From Thalassospira marina (GTDB lineage Bacteria; Pseudomonadota; Alphaproteobacteria; Rhodospirillales; Thalassospiraceae): a stretch of 64,000 nucleotides of DNA. How positions within the stretch are numbered: the stretch's first letter is position 1; every line of letters begins with the position of its first letter. Of the stretch, positions 51,997-62,121 are shown piece after piece. Both the position numbers and the translations under genes were made by a program. Where the stretch lies: positions 3,264,001 through 3,328,000 of the forward strand of contig NZ_CP024199.1 of the NCBI RefSeq assembly GCF_002844375.1, given 5' to 3'. The notes under the pieces were generated by a model. It was given only the letters and a program-made list of their open reading frames with translations, was not told the origin of the DNA and made no database searches.

Positions 51997-54099
51997 TTAA
52001 TAATCAAGGAATGACCGCAGCTTGCGCGAGCGTGACGGATGCTTGAGCTTGCGCAGGGCCTTGGCTTCGATCTGGCGAATACGTTCGCGCGTCACCGAGA
52101 ACTGCTGGCCGACTTCTTCAAGCGTATGGTCGGTATTCATACCAATACCAAAACGCATGCGCAGAACACGTTCTTCACGCGGCGTCAGCGATGCCAGAAC
52201 CCGTGTAGTGGTCTCACGCAGGTTGGCCTGGATCGCAGCATCAAGCGGCTGAACAGCGTTCTTGTCCTCGATGAAGTCACCAAGATGGCTGTCTTCCTCG
52301 TCCCCGATCGGGGTTTCAAGGGAGATTGGCTCCTTGGCGATTTTGAGAACCTTGCGCACTTTTTCAAGCGGCATCTGCAGTTTTTCGGCCAGTTCTTCCG
52401 GGGTCGGTTCCCGACCGATTTCATGCAGCATCTGGCGCGAGGTACGAACCAGCTTGTTGATGGTTTCGATCATGTGAACCGGAATACGGATGGTCCGGGC
52501 CTGGTCGGCGATAGAACGGGTAATCGCCTGGCGAATCCACCAAGTCGCATAGGTCGAGAATTTATAACCGCGGCGATATTCAAACTTATCAACGGCCTTC
52601 ATCAGGCCGATATTGCCTTCCTGAATAAGATCAAGGAACTGCAAACCACGGTTGGTATATTTCTTGGCAATGGAAATCACGAGACGCAGGTTGGCCTCGA
52701 TCATTTCCTTTTTCGCACGTGCCGCTTCGCGTTCGCCCTTGTTGACCACGCCATAAACACGGCGGAATTCGCCGATCGGCAGGCCAACTTCGGCCGAAAC
52801 ACCGCCCACGCCTTCGCGCAACTGGGCGATTTCGTCGGCATAACGTTCGATGAACAGTTTCCAGCCTTTACCCGGCAACGCGCCAACACGTTCCATCCAG
52901 TTCGGGTCAAGTTCGTTGCCCTGATACTGTTTGACGAAATCCGGACGCTTGATCTTGCAACGGTCAGCAAAACGCAGAAGCTTGCCTTCCAGGCCGAGAA
53001 GACGGTTGTTAAGACCCGTCAGATGATCGAGCAGTTCTTCGATGCGGAAGTTGTTCAGGTGAACATCTTCCATCAGATCAACCATTTCCTGCTTGAGCTT
53101 GCCATAACGCTTTTCGGTGGCCGCCGGAACGGTTTCACCCTTGTTCATGGCCGCAAGGCGCTGCTCCTGCGCCTTGTGCAGCTTCTCATAGGTCTTGGCG
53201 ATTTTTTCGAATTTTTCGAGAACCTGCTCGGTCAGTTCCTCTTCCATTTTGGAAAGAGAGACGTTGACCTGTTCGTTCTCGTCATCTTCGTCTTCATCAT
53301 CATCTTCGGAACGGCCTTCGCCATCTTCGTCTTCGTCGCCTTCTTCATCCTCGTCGTCTTCGTCATCGCGCGCAGAAACCTTGCGTTCGCGCGCAGGCGT
53401 TGCCGACACAGGCTGTTCGGGTGCTTCGACTTCCTTGTCGTCATCCTCGTCTTCGTCATCAGACGTAACAAGTGGCGACAGATCGTCTTCGACTTCTTCC
53501 TCGCCCTCACCCTCGACTTCTTCGCCGATTGCAGCCGCATCAGGGCCGCCGCCATAGGTAGTTTCAAGGTCGATAACGTCACGAAGCAGAAGTTTGCCTT
53601 CCTGCAACTGGTCATGCCAGTTGACAATAGCCTGAATGGTCAGCGGACTTTCGCAGATCCCGCCAATCATCATTTCACGGCCAGCCTCGATACGCTTGGC
53701 AATGGCAATTTCGCCTTCGCGCGACAGCAGCTCGACACTGCCCATTTCGCGAAGATACATGCGTACCGGGTCGTCGGTACGGCCAACATCATCTTCGGAA
53801 ATGTTGCCTTTTGCATCAGCATCGGCGTCATCATCATTCGAATCGCTGTCATCCCCTTCTTCATTCTCGACAACATTGATGCCCATCTCATTGAGATTGG
53901 TCATAACGTCTTCGATCTGTTCAGAGGAGAAATGCTCAGACGGCAGTGCCGCATTAAGCTCGTCAACGGTGATGTGACCCTGCTCCTTGCCCTTGGCAAT
54001 GAGCTTCTTGATCGCTGTTTTATAAGTATCGAGAAGAGGTCCGTCTGCGTTATCAGAAGAGGTCTTTTTCTCTTCAGCGCTCGAAGTCTTAGACGACAT
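51997..54099 (-). CDS. rpoD: RNA polymerase primary sigma factor RpoD
   Basis: A 700-residue housekeeping sigma-70. Region 1.1 covers about residues 25-75, region 1.2 starts at DPVRMYLREMG (111). Region 2 has RLVISIAKKYTNRGLQFLDLIQEGNIGLMKAVDKFEYRRGYKFSTYATWWIRQAI, and region 4 ends VTRERIRQIEAKALRKLKHPSRSRKLRSFLDY. Between region 1.2 and the rest of the non-conserved region lies a long, very acidic stretch (about 192-278). It is somewhat longer than E. coli RpoD (613). dnaG is 110 bases upstream on the same strand. Confidence 0.98.
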   Translation of the reverse strand: MSSKTSSAEEKKTSSDNADGPLLDTYKTAIKKLIAKGKEQGHITVDELNAALPSEHFSSEQIEDVMTNLNEMGINVVENEEGDDSDSNDDDADADAKGNISEDDVGRTDDPVRMYLREMGSVELLSREGEIAIAKRIEAGREMMIGGICESPLTIQAIVNWHDQLQEGKLLLRDVIDLETTYGGGPDAAAIGEEVEGEGEEEVEDDLSPLVTSDDEDEDDDKEVEAPEQPVSATPARERKVSARDDEDDEDEEGDEDEDGEGRSEDDDEDEDDENEQVNVSLSKMEEELTEQVLEKFEKIAKTYEKLHKAQEQRLAAMNKGETVPAATEKRYGKLKQEMVDLMEDVHLNNFRIEELLDHLTGLNNRLLGLEGKLLRFADRCKIKRPDFVKQYQGNELDPNWMERVGALPGKGWKLFIERYADEIAQLREGVGGVSAEVGLPIGEFRRVYGVVNKGEREAARAKKEMIEANLRLVISIAKKYTNRGLQFLDLIQEGNIGLMKAVDKFEYRRGYKFSTYATWWIRQAITRSIADQARTIRIPVHMIETINKLVRTSRQMLHEIGREPTPEELAEKLQMPLEKVRKVLKIAKEPISLETPIGDEEDSHLGDFIEDKNAVQPLDAAIQANLRETTTRVLASLTPREERVLRMRFGIGMNTDHTLEEVGQQFSVTRERIRQIEAKALRKLKHPSRSRKLRSFLDY

Positions 54100-54209
54100 C
54101 TATTCCCCGTTTCCCGCTTTGGCACAAAAGCGCCACGTTATCCCGCACGTTGCCCAAGGCAACGCAAATCACAAATAGCCCGAACACTGATCCCGCGAAA
54201 CCGCAATGA

Positions 54210-56084
54210 TCAGTCGTCGAGCTTGAACACATTTTCCCGGCGCCGGGCCAGATCATCGCGGCGATGCGAAAATCTTTCCCATTCTTCATCGCTGACATCT
54301 GCTGCCAACTGTCGGACGGCATATTTCGCCTCTTCGTCCGCCAGGGAGCTTACAGCCATCGAAAAAACCTGTTCCCAACCCGCAAGGGCTCGCGTAAGCG
54401 GCGTTTCGGGCCTGGCGAAAGCAGCATGAGCCATAACTTCGCTCTCCGCCGCCCGCAAAACTGTCTCCGACAGCCCGTCGCGCTTCAAGTGGCCCTTAAG
54501 TGTTTCAGAGTCAAGTCCAGGATCACCATCAAGCAGCTTTAAGACTGCACGCCGCAGAATGTCAAGGTCGGAGTCTACGCAAACGTAAACTCCGAGCCGT
54601 TCACCGATATGATCAAGCAATGCCGGATGGTTGATCAGGGTTGCCACCAGGATGCGATCCTGAACAAGGCGACGGTTTCCCGTTGCTGGCCGCGCCATTC
54701 CCGGCACTGCTTTACCGGCTGGTTCCCAGACATAGTTTTTATTTCCGCGTTTGCCATAGCTGGCGGATTTTTTATTTCCAGCCCGGCGTGGCGGCGGTGC
54801 ACTGTCCCGAGTCCCTCGAAACATTTTAAACGTCCGGTCGCGAAACATGGTCTGATATTGATGACGGACCGCTTCATCGCCAATCGCGGCAATACGTGTG
54901 CCAATGGCCGCCTCAAGGGCGGCGCGACGTTCGGGCGTATCAATCGGTTTGCCTGCGGTATCAAGCCGCCAAACCAGCTCTGCCAGCGGCACCGCCTGAT
55001 CAAGGATCTTGCGAAACCGCGTCATGCCATCACCTGCACCCATAAGGCTATCCGGGTCTTCCCCTTCCGGCAGAATGGAAAACAGCAATGATTTCCCCGG
55101 CCGCAAAATTGGCAGCGCCCGTTCAGCCGCGCGCACAGCGGCACGCTTGCCCGCCGCATCCCCGTCCAGACACAGGATTGGCTCGTTGGTCATTTTCCAA
55201 AGCTCGCCAATCTGTTCCTCGGTTACGGCGGTGCCCAATGGCGCCACTGCCCCCCGATAGCCTGCCCGATGCAGGGCGATCACATCCATATAGCCTTCGG
55301 TAACGATAATTTCCGCACCATGCTGCGATGCCTCACGCGCCTGCGGCAGGCCATAAAGAAGCTGTCCTTTGTGAAATAGCGGCGTATCGGGGCTGTTAAG
55401 ATATTTGGGCTTGGCATCGCCCATCACGCGCCCGCCAAAGGCCACCACCCGCCCCCGCCGGTCGAGAATCGGAAACATCACCCGCCCGCGAAACCGGTCA
55501 TAGCTTTGCCGGTTACGATCTTCAGGCTCGATCAAAAGTCCGGCCTCGATCATCGCGCGTTCATCAATTTCTTCACGCTTAAGGGCAGCTTTCAGCGCGG
55601 CACGATTATCGGGTGCATAACCCAGGCGAAAATCGCTGATGGTTTTGTCATCAAGGCCGCGCCTGTGAAAATAATCCAGCCCCTCGCGCCCTTCAGGCAT
55701 GCGCAGGTTACGCTCGAAAAAGGCGCAGGCGGCTTCCATCACTTCATAAAGGGTTTTGGCCTTTTTCTCACGCTCCTGTGCCTCGCGCGAGGGTTTGGGC
55801 ACATCCATGCCCACCTGGTTGGCCAGAACTTCAACCGCCTCGACAAAGGTCAAACCACGGGTATTCATCACAAAGCTGATGACATCACCATGCGCGCCAC
55901 AGCCAAAGCAGTGATAGAATCCCTTTTGTTCATTCACCGTAAAGGATGGGGATTTTTCGTTATGAAACGGGCACAGCCCGGAATATTCCCGGCCGCGTTT
56001 GATCAGCTTTACCGATGACCCGACAATATCTGCCAGCCCAACGCGCGCCCGCAGATCGTCAAGAAACGACTGGGGAAAGCTCAT
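54210..56084 (-). CDS. dnaG: DNA primase
   Basis: A 624-residue primase that makes RNA primers at replication forks. The CHC2 zinc site is C38, H41, C59, C62 (LCPFHNEKSPSF, YHCFGCGAHGD). The TOPRIM domain includes IIVTEGYMDVIALHRAG and LCLDGDAAGKRAA. A C-terminal helicase-interaction domain of about 130 residues follows. It forms the macromolecular-synthesis cluster with rpoD, 110 bases downstream. A bidirectional hairpin upstream separates it from yqeY. Confidence 0.98.
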   Translation of the reverse strand: MSFPQSFLDDLRARVGLADIVGSSVKLIKRGREYSGLCPFHNEKSPSFTVNEQKGFYHCFGCGAHGDVISFVMNTRGLTFVEAVEVLANQVGMDVPKPSREAQEREKKAKTLYEVMEAACAFFERNLRMPEGREGLDYFHRRGLDDKTISDFRLGYAPDNRAALKAALKREEIDERAMIEAGLLIEPEDRNRQSYDRFRGRVMFPILDRRGRVVAFGGRVMGDAKPKYLNSPDTPLFHKGQLLYGLPQAREASQHGAEIIVTEGYMDVIALHRAGYRGAVAPLGTAVTEEQIGELWKMTNEPILCLDGDAAGKRAAVRAAERALPILRPGKSLLFSILPEGEDPDSLMGAGDGMTRFRKILDQAVPLAELVWRLDTAGKPIDTPERRAALEAAIGTRIAAIGDEAVRHQYQTMFRDRTFKMFRGTRDSAPPPRRAGNKKSASYGKRGNKNYVWEPAGKAVPGMARPATGNRRLVQDRILVATLINHPALLDHIGERLGVYVCVDSDLDILRRAVLKLLDGDPGLDSETLKGHLKRDGLSETVLRAAESEVMAHAAFARPETPLTRALAGWEQVFSMAVSSLADEEAKYAVRQLAADVSDEEWERFSHRRDDLARRRENVFKLDD

Positions 56085-56149
56085 AGCGTGCCCATCCGTG
56101 AAAGGTTACAACCGATTGATTGCGATTACAGGTGAAGTTTAAGCATGAG

Positions 56150-56178
56150 AAAAGCCGGACGCAAGGCATCCGGCTTTT
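56150..56178 (-). terminator. Rho-independent terminator after yqeY
   Basis: AAAAGCCGGA (56150-56159) and TCCGGCTTTT (56169-56178) form a 10-base stem with a 9-base loop; both strands end in T-runs. It lies 20 bases after the yqeY stop and about 65 bases upstream of the dnaG start. Confidence 0.85.
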
Positions 56179-56198
56179 CATCGCAAATTGAACGGGTT

Positions 56199-56654
56199 TT
56201 AACCCAGAAGTCTTTTGGCTACCACGCCGGCTTTGCCGAAATCCATGCAGCCATTATATTTTTCGCGAAGGGCGGCCATGGTGCGCCCCATATCCTTCAG
56301 GCAGGTCGCACCCATATCCGAAACCGTGTCCTTAACGGCCACTTCAATTTCCGAATCATCCATCTGGCGCGGCAGGAAACGTTCAATCACCACGATTTCG
56401 GATGCTTCCTGGGCAGCCAGTTCCGGACGGTTGCCCTTGGTATACATCTCGATGCTTTCACGGCGCTGCTTGACCATCGACATCAGCAGGCTCTGAATAT
56501 CATCGTCCGAAATGCCATCGGTATTGCCTTCGCCGCGCGCGGCGATATCGCGCTCTTTCAAAGCAGCAAGAATAAGGCGGATCGTGGTTACCGAAACGGC
56601 ATCCTTCGAAAGGACGGCTTTTTTCAAAGCATCATTAAGCTGCGCTCGCAGCAT
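56199..56654 (-). CDS. GatB/YqeY domain protein
   Basis: A 151-residue protein of the YqeY family, related to the tail domain of the GatB amidotransferase and thought to bind tRNA. The opening MLRAQLNDALKKAVLSKD, LIKS-like TIRLILAALKERDIAARGEG, and IEMYTKGNRPELAAQEASEIVVIERFLPRQM are diagnostic. ATG 56654 has a weak ribosome site (AGAGA). An upstream in-frame opening to 56903 has no family similarity and is rejected. It is commonly next to dnaG and carA in alphaproteobacteria. Confidence 0.93.
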   Translation of the reverse strand: MLRAQLNDALKKAVLSKDAVSVTTIRLILAALKERDIAARGEGNTDGISDDDIQSLLMSMVKQRRESIEMYTKGNRPELAAQEASEIVVIERFLPRQMDDSEIEVAVKDTVSDMGATCLKDMGRTMAALREKYNGCMDFGKAGVVAKRLLG

Positions 56655-57019
56655 GGCGTATCTCTGATTCTGTGGAAGAAAGGAGTGAACATACCCCAAA
56701 AGTACAGTTAGCGCAAAGAAAACGTATCCCCGCAAACTATTGAAAACAAAAGACAAATAAAAGTTTTGATCGGTTCTTGACAGCGCCAGTCGCATCCCGT
56801 AGACATCCGCCAATTTGCCCGACGGGATAAGTGCCCGACCCGCTTTCAGTATAAAATGCCGATACCGCAATGGTGGCTGCAGTTTTATGCTGGGTTTTTG
56901 CACGTATCTGCATGGCTGCCATGACGGCAGTTTGGGCTGTTTTTATCGGCTTGCCGATCAGTTTATATAATATAAAGACTCCGTGTCTCACCGTGGATAG
57001 ATCGAAAGGACATTCGCCA
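56655..57019. promoter_or_regulatory. Divergent promoter region, yqeY/carA
   Basis: A 365-base spacer. A good -10 element TATAAT (56966-56971) lies about 50 bases before carA, with a weak TTTATC at 56942-56947 as its -35. TTGACA (56777-56782) with TAGACA 17 bases later is a second plus-strand candidate. No attenuator or leader peptide is evident. Confidence 0.5.
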
Positions 57020-58186
57020 ATGTCAGCGCCCACGCACACCCCGCCTCCTGGTGCCACTGCCGTTCTGGTTCTCGCCGATGGTTCAGTTTTCTGGGGACGC
57101 GGTATCGGCGCCCGAGGCGAGGTTGTTGGTGAAGTTTGCTTCAACACCTCGATCACCGGTTACCAGGAAATCATGACCGATCCCTCCTATGCCGGTCAGA
57201 TGATCACCTTCACCTTCCCGCATATCGGCAATGTCGGCGTCAATGACGAAGACATTGAAAATGCCAGCCCCGTCGCCCTTGGCTGCATCCTGCGCCAGGA
57301 CATTACCGAGCCGTCAAACTACCGCGCCAGCGCCCATTTCAACGACTGGCTGGCCAGCAATGGCCGTGTTGGCATCTCCGGGGTGGATACCCGCCGCCTG
57401 ACCAAACGCATCCGTAACGAAGGCGCGCCGAACGGTGTGATCTGCCACAACCCCGATGGCACCTTCGACATCGACGCCCTGGTTGCCAAGGCAAATGACT
57501 GGCCCGGCCTTGAAGGCATGGACCTTGCCAAGGAAAACAGCTGCACCGAAGGCTATGAATGGGAAGATACCCTGTGGTCGCGCACCGGTGGCTACGGCAA
57601 GGTTGGCAATGCCAAGCACCATGTTGTTGCCATTGATTACGGCATCAAACGCAACATTCTGCGCAACCTGGCATCCCAGGAATGCAAGGTTTCCGTCGTG
57701 CCGGCAACAACCAGCGCTGATGAAATCCTGGCAATGGAACCTGACGGAATTTTCCTGTCAAACGGCCCTGGCGACCCCGCGGCAACCGGCGAATATGCCG
57801 TACCGACCATCAAAAAGCTGATCGATAGCGGCAAACCGGTTTTCGGCATTTGCCTGGGTCATCAGATGATGGCACTAGCCCTGGGTGCCAAGACCAAGAA
57901 AATGGAAGTCGGCCATCGCGGTGCGAACCATCCGGTCAAGGATACGACAACCGGTGTTGTCGAAATCACCAGCCAGAACCACGGCTTTGTTGTCGACAAG
58001 GATACCCTGCCCGACAATGTCGAAGCCACGCACTTTTCGCTGTTTGACGGATCGCTTGCCGGTCTGCGCGTAAAAGACAAACCTGCCTTTGCCGTGCAGT
58101 ACCACCCCGAAGCATCCCCTGGCCCGCATGACAGCCACTATTTGTTCAAACGTTTCGTCAGTCTGATTGAAGACGCGAAATCCTGA
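57020..58186 (+). CDS. carA: Carbamoyl-phosphate synthase small (glutaminase) subunit
   Basis: A 388-residue glutaminase that supplies ammonia to CarB for arginine and pyrimidine synthesis. The catalytic triad is C278 (FGICLGHQ) with H362 and E364 (QYHPEA). The N-terminal CarA domain has VCFNTSITGYQEIMTDPSYAGQMI. ATG 57020 follows GAAAGGA at 9 bases; a longer opening from 56870 is rejected because the family begins here. carB follows by 86 bases. Confidence 0.98.
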   Translation: MSAPTHTPPPGATAVLVLADGSVFWGRGIGARGEVVGEVCFNTSITGYQEIMTDPSYAGQMITFTFPHIGNVGVNDEDIENASPVALGCILRQDITEPSNYRASAHFNDWLASNGRVGISGVDTRRLTKRIRNEGAPNGVICHNPDGTFDIDALVAKANDWPGLEGMDLAKENSCTEGYEWEDTLWSRTGGYGKVGNAKHHVVAIDYGIKRNILRNLASQECKVSVVPATTSADEILAMEPDGIFLSNGPGDPAATGEYAVPTIKKLIDSGKPVFGICLGHQMMALALGAKTKKMEVGHRGANHPVKDTTTGVVEITSQNHGFVVDKDTLPDNVEATHFSLFDGSLAGLRVKDKPAFAVQYHPEASPGPHDSHYLFKRFVSLIEDAKS

Positions 58187-58272
58187 TCATTGCTGAAAAC
58201 AGCGACCTAACGGACATTCATGATGCGGCCTGCGCCTGATGCGCGGCCGCAACGCCAAAAGCGGAAAAAGAC

Positions 58273-61200
58273 ATGCCGAAACGTACAGACATCAAATCAA
58301 TTCTTATTATCGGTGCCGGCCCGATCGTGATTGGCCAGGCTTGCGAGTTCGACTATTCCGGGGCACAGGCCTGTAAGGCGCTCAAGGAAGAAGGCTATCG
58401 CGTCATTCTGGTCAACTCGAACCCTGCGACCATCATGACCGACCCGAACCTGGCCGATGCCACCTATATCGAGCCGATCACCCCGGAAATGGTCGCCAAG
58501 ATCATTGAAAAAGAACGCCCCGACGTGCTGCTGCCCACCATGGGCGGCCAGACGGCGCTGAACACCGCGCTGAAGCTTTCAGACGACGGCACGCTTGAAA
58601 AATACGGCGTTGAAATGATCGGCGCGAAAAAGGACGTGATCCGCAAAGCTGAAGACCGGCTTCTGTTCCGTGATGCCATGGACAAAATCGGCCTTGAAAG
58701 CGCGCGTTCCGCCCTGGTGCGCACCTTCGAAGAAGCCCTTGATGCGCTTGAGCATACCGGCCTTCCTGCCATCATCCGCCCGAGCTACACACTTGGCGGT
58801 GAAGGCGGCGGTATCGCCTATAACCGCGAAGAATTTGAACAGATCGTTCGTAACGGCCTGGCGATTTCGCCCAGCCACGAAGTTCTGATCGAAGAATCGA
58901 TCCTGGGCTGGAAAGAATATGAAATGGAAGTTGTTCGCGACCACGCGGATAACTGCATCATCATCTGCTCTATCGAAAACGTCGACCCGATGGGCATCCA
59001 TACCGGTGACTCGATCACCGTTGCCCCGGCCCTGACGCTGACCGACAAAGAATACCAGATCATGCGTGACGCCTCCCTGGCGGTTCTGCGCGAAATCGGT
59101 GTTGATACCGGCGGGTCGAACGTCCAGTTCGCCGTTAACCCGGAAGATGGCCGCCTGATCGTCATTGAAATGAACCCGCGTGTGTCGCGTTCATCAGCAC
59201 TGGCATCAAAGGCAACCGGTTTCCCGATTGCCAAAATCGCTGCCAAGCTTGCGGTTGGTTACACGCTTGACGAACTTGATAACGACATTACCGGTGTTAC
59301 CCCGGCCTCGTTCGAGCCGACCATCGACTATGTTGTTACCAAAATCCCGCGCTTCACCTTTGAAAAGTTCCCCGGTGCACAGGCACTGCTGGGCACCGCA
59401 ATGAAATCGGTTGGCGAAGCCATGTCGATTGGCGGCTGCTTTGCCGAAAGCCTGCAGAAGGGCCTGCGTTCGATGGAAACGGGCCTTACCGGCCTGAACG
59501 AAGTCAAAATCGAAGGCGCACCGGACAAAGCCGCCATTCGCGCCAAACTGACCCAGCCGATCCCCTTCCGCATTCTTTATGCAGCACAGGCGTTCCGTCA
59601 TGGCCTGACGCTGGACGAAATCCAGTCTGCAACCAAGTTTGACCCGTGGTATCTGCGCCAGCTTGAAATGCTGGTCAATGAAGAAGAACAGGTTCGCGCC
59701 AACGGCCTGCCGGAAAGCAAAAACGAACTTCTGCGCCTCAAGAAGCTTGGCTTCTCGGATGCGCGCCTGGCCGAACTTGCCGGCAAGGAAGAAGAAGACG
59801 TTCGTGCGATCCGTCAGGGTCACGGCCTGCGCCCGGTTTACAAACGCATCGATACCTGTGCGGCTGAATTCCCCTCGCGTACTTCCTACATGTACTCGAT
59901 CTACGAGGGTGACAGTTTCAACGAACCGGAAAACGAAGCCGAAGTCACCGACCGCAAGAAGGTGATTATTCTTGGCGGCGGCCCGAACCGTATCGGTCAG
60001 GGTATCGAGTTCGATTACTGCTGTGTCCATGCGGCCTATGCCCTGCGTGAAGTCGGCATCGAAGCCATCATGGTCAACTGCAACCCGGAAACAGTTTCAA
60101 CCGACTATGACACTTCTGACCGCCTGTATTTTGAACCGCTGACCGCCGAAGACGTGATCGAGCTTTGCCAGCTTGAACAGTCCAATGGCGAGCTTCTCGG
60201 TGTGATCGTGCAGTATGGCGGCCAGACCCCGCTGAAACTTTCGGCAGCCCTTGAACAGGCAGGCATTCCGATCCTGGGCACCAGCCCGGACAGCATCGAC
60301 CTTGCCGAAGACCGCGACCGTTTCCAGGAACTCGTCAACAAACTGGGCCTCAAACAGCCCGCCAACGGCATTGCCCGTTCGGTTGACCAGGCTGTTGCCA
60401 TTGCCGAAAACATTGGTTACCCGGTTGTGATCCGCCCCAGCTATGTTCTGGGTGGCCGGGCAATGGAAATTGTCCACACCACCGAAGACCTGCTGCGCTA
60501 CATGGCAGAAGCCGTTCAGGTTTCGGGCAAAAGCCCGGTTCTGATCGACAGCTTCCTGCAGGATGCCATTGAAATTGACGCCGATGCCGTTTCCGACGGT
60601 GAAAACGTCTTTGTCGCCGGCATCATGCAGCATATCGAGGAAGCTGGTGTTCACTCTGGTGACTCTGCCTGTTCGCTGCCGCCTTACTCGCTGGGTCAGG
60701 ATGTGATTGACCGCCTGAAGGCCCAGACCATTCAGCTTGCCAAAGCCCTGAATGTTGTTGGCCTGATGAACGTTCAATATGCGATCAAGGGTGATGTGAT
60801 TTACCTGATCGAAGTCAACCCGCGCGCATCCCGTACGGTTCCGTTTGTTGCCAAGGCGACCGGCAACCCGATTGCCAAAATCGGCGCCCGTGTCATGGCT
60901 GGCGAAAAGCTGGGCGACTTCAAGATCAATCACGGCCCGTTCAAACACATCGCGGTCAAGGAAGCCGTCCTTCCGTTCAACCGCTTCCCGGGCGTTGACA
61001 CGCTGCTTGGCCCGGAAATGCGTTCGACCGGCGAAGTCATGGGGCTTGATACCGATTTCGGTCGTGCATTTGCAAAGGCACAGATGGCTGCTGGCCAGAA
61101 ACTGCCGCGCGAAGGCAAGATCTTCATCTCGGTCAAGAACTACGACAAGCCTGCTGCAATCGAACTGGCCCGCGAAGCCATTGCTCTTGGCTTCTCGATT

Positions 61201-61515
61201 GTTGCAACCCGCGGTACTGCCGAGACCCTGAAAAAAGAAGGGCTGGACGTTACCCCGGTCAATAAGGTACAGGAAGGTCGTCCCCATATTGTGGATATGA
61301 TGAAGAACGGCGATATCAACCTGGTGTTTAACACCACGGAAAGCAAACAGGCTGTGGTCGATAGTTTCTCGATCCGCCGCACGGCGCTGACCAATGATAT
61401 CCCCTACTACACCACCATTGCCGGTGCCCGTGCAACCTTGCGGGCGATCGACAACCTGAAACGCGGAGCGCTTGCAGTGCAGCCCGTTCAGGCATATCTT
61501 GGGGATGAATACTAA
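58273..61515 (+). CDS. carB: Carbamoyl-phosphate synthase large subunit
   Basis: A 1080-residue synthetase with two ATP-grasp halves. The first half opens IIGAGPIVIGQACEFDYSGAQACKAL and has RPSYTLGGEGGGI; the second opens ILGGGPNRIGQGIEFDYCCVHAAYAL and has RPSYVLGGRAM. The C-terminal 140 residues form the MGS-like allosteric domain (GTAETLKKEG, NTTESKQAVVDSFSIRRTAL). Length is normal. It makes carbamoyl phosphate with CarA. Confidence 0.98.
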   Translation: MPKRTDIKSILIIGAGPIVIGQACEFDYSGAQACKALKEEGYRVILVNSNPATIMTDPNLADATYIEPITPEMVAKIIEKERPDVLLPTMGGQTALNTALKLSDDGTLEKYGVEMIGAKKDVIRKAEDRLLFRDAMDKIGLESARSALVRTFEEALDALEHTGLPAIIRPSYTLGGEGGGIAYNREEFEQIVRNGLAISPSHEVLIEESILGWKEYEMEVVRDHADNCIIICSIENVDPMGIHTGDSITVAPALTLTDKEYQIMRDASLAVLREIGVDTGGSNVQFAVNPEDGRLIVIEMNPRVSRSSALASKATGFPIAKIAAKLAVGYTLDELDNDITGVTPASFEPTIDYVVTKIPRFTFEKFPGAQALLGTAMKSVGEAMSIGGCFAESLQKGLRSMETGLTGLNEVKIEGAPDKAAIRAKLTQPIPFRILYAAQAFRHGLTLDEIQSATKFDPWYLRQLEMLVNEEEQVRANGLPESKNELLRLKKLGFSDARLAELAGKEEEDVRAIRQGHGLRPVYKRIDTCAAEFPSRTSYMYSIYEGDSFNEPENEAEVTDRKKVIILGGGPNRIGQGIEFDYCCVHAAYALREVGIEAIMVNCNPETVSTDYDTSDRLYFEPLTAEDVIELCQLEQSNGELLGVIVQYGGQTPLKLSAALEQAGIPILGTSPDSIDLAEDRDRFQELVNKLGLKQPANGIARSVDQAVAIAENIGYPVVIRPSYVLGGRAMEIVHTTEDLLRYMAEAVQVSGKSPVLIDSFLQDAIEIDADAVSDGENVFVAGIMQHIEEAGVHSGDSACSLPPYSLGQDVIDRLKAQTIQLAKALNVVGLMNVQYAIKGDVIYLIEVNPRASRTVPFVAKATGNPIAKIGARVMAGEKLGDFKINHGPFKHIAVKEAVLPFNRFPGVDTLLGPEMRSTGEVMGLDTDFGRAFAKAQMAAGQKLPREGKIFISVKNYDKPAAIELAREAIALGFSIVATRGTAETLKKEGLDVTPVNKVQEGRPHIVDMMKNGDINLVFNTTESKQAVVDSFSIRRTALTNDIPYYTTIAGARATLRAIDNLKRGALAVQPVQAYLGDEY

Positions 61516-61555
61516 GGTTATCGGCTTTTACCGTAACCAGTAGTAAACGAGTTTA

Positions 61556-61590
61556 AACCGCCCGGCGGTCCAGGCCGGGCGGTTGATTTT
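61556..61590 (+). terminator. Rho-independent terminator after carB
   Basis: Perfect 11-base arms AACCGCCCGGC (61556-61566) and GCCGGGCGGTT (61574-61584) enclose GGTCCAG, followed by GATTTT. Confidence 0.85.
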
Positions 61591-61626
61591 GTAATGTCGA
61601 CTTGTAACGAATAGGCTGTGAGCGCG

Positions 61627-62100
61627 ATGGAAAAAGTACCAATGACCCCGCAAGGGCATCAGCGCCTCGAAGAAGAACTGAAGCACCGTAAATCGGTTGA
61701 ACGCCTTGAAATCATCAAAGCGATTGCCGAAGCACGCGAGCATGGTGATTTGTCGGAAAACGCCGAATATCATGCGGCCCGCGAACGCCAGAGCTTCTCT
61801 GAAGGGCGCATTGCCGAGCTTGAAGATGTTCTGAGCCGCGCCGAAGTCATCGACGTGCCGTCGCTGGCCGGGTCGATTGTCAAATTCGGGGCCACTGTTG
61901 GCCTGGTCGATGAAGACACCGATGAAGAAACGACCTATCAGATTGTTGGCCCGATCGAAGCCGACATCAACAAAGGCCGTATCTCGACCACCTCGCCGAT
62001 CGGCCGTGCGCTAATTGGTAAGGCAGTTGGTGATTCTGTCGAAGTCAGCGTCCCTGGTGGCACCAAAGCCTATGAAATCCTGTCGGTGAACTTCGTCTGA
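61627..62100 (+). CDS. greA: Transcription elongation factor GreA
   Basis: A 157-residue factor that rescues backtracked RNA polymerase. The N-terminal coiled coil contains LKHRKSVERLEIIKAIAEAREHGDLSENAEYHAARERQSF with the acidic tip, and the C-terminal FKBP-like domain has ISTTSPIGRALIGKAVGDSVEVSVPGG. ATG 61627 gives the usual family length; a GTG at 61618 is less likely. It follows the carB terminator, so it has its own promoter. Confidence 0.96.
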   Translation: MEKVPMTPQGHQRLEEELKHRKSVERLEIIKAIAEAREHGDLSENAEYHAARERQSFSEGRIAELEDVLSRAEVIDVPSLAGSIVKFGATVGLVDEDTDEETTYQIVGPIEADINKGRISTTSPIGRALIGKAVGDSVEVSVPGGTKAYEILSVNFV

Positions 62101-62121
62101 TCAGGTATCTTTTGGTTGATT

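Noticed and set aside
52039..54429. 796-codon open frame antisense to rpoD and the dnaG end
   Set aside because: It is an artefact of codon bias on the opposite strand; low-complexity Phe/Val runs mirror the acidic stretch of RpoD, and rpoD is certain.
58200..58270. GC-rich palindromic bases between carA and carB as a terminator
   Set aside because: No T-run follows, and carA and carB should be co-transcribed.
60097..61287. 396-codon open frame antisense to carB
   Set aside because: It lies wholly within carB, has no family resemblance and no ribosome site.
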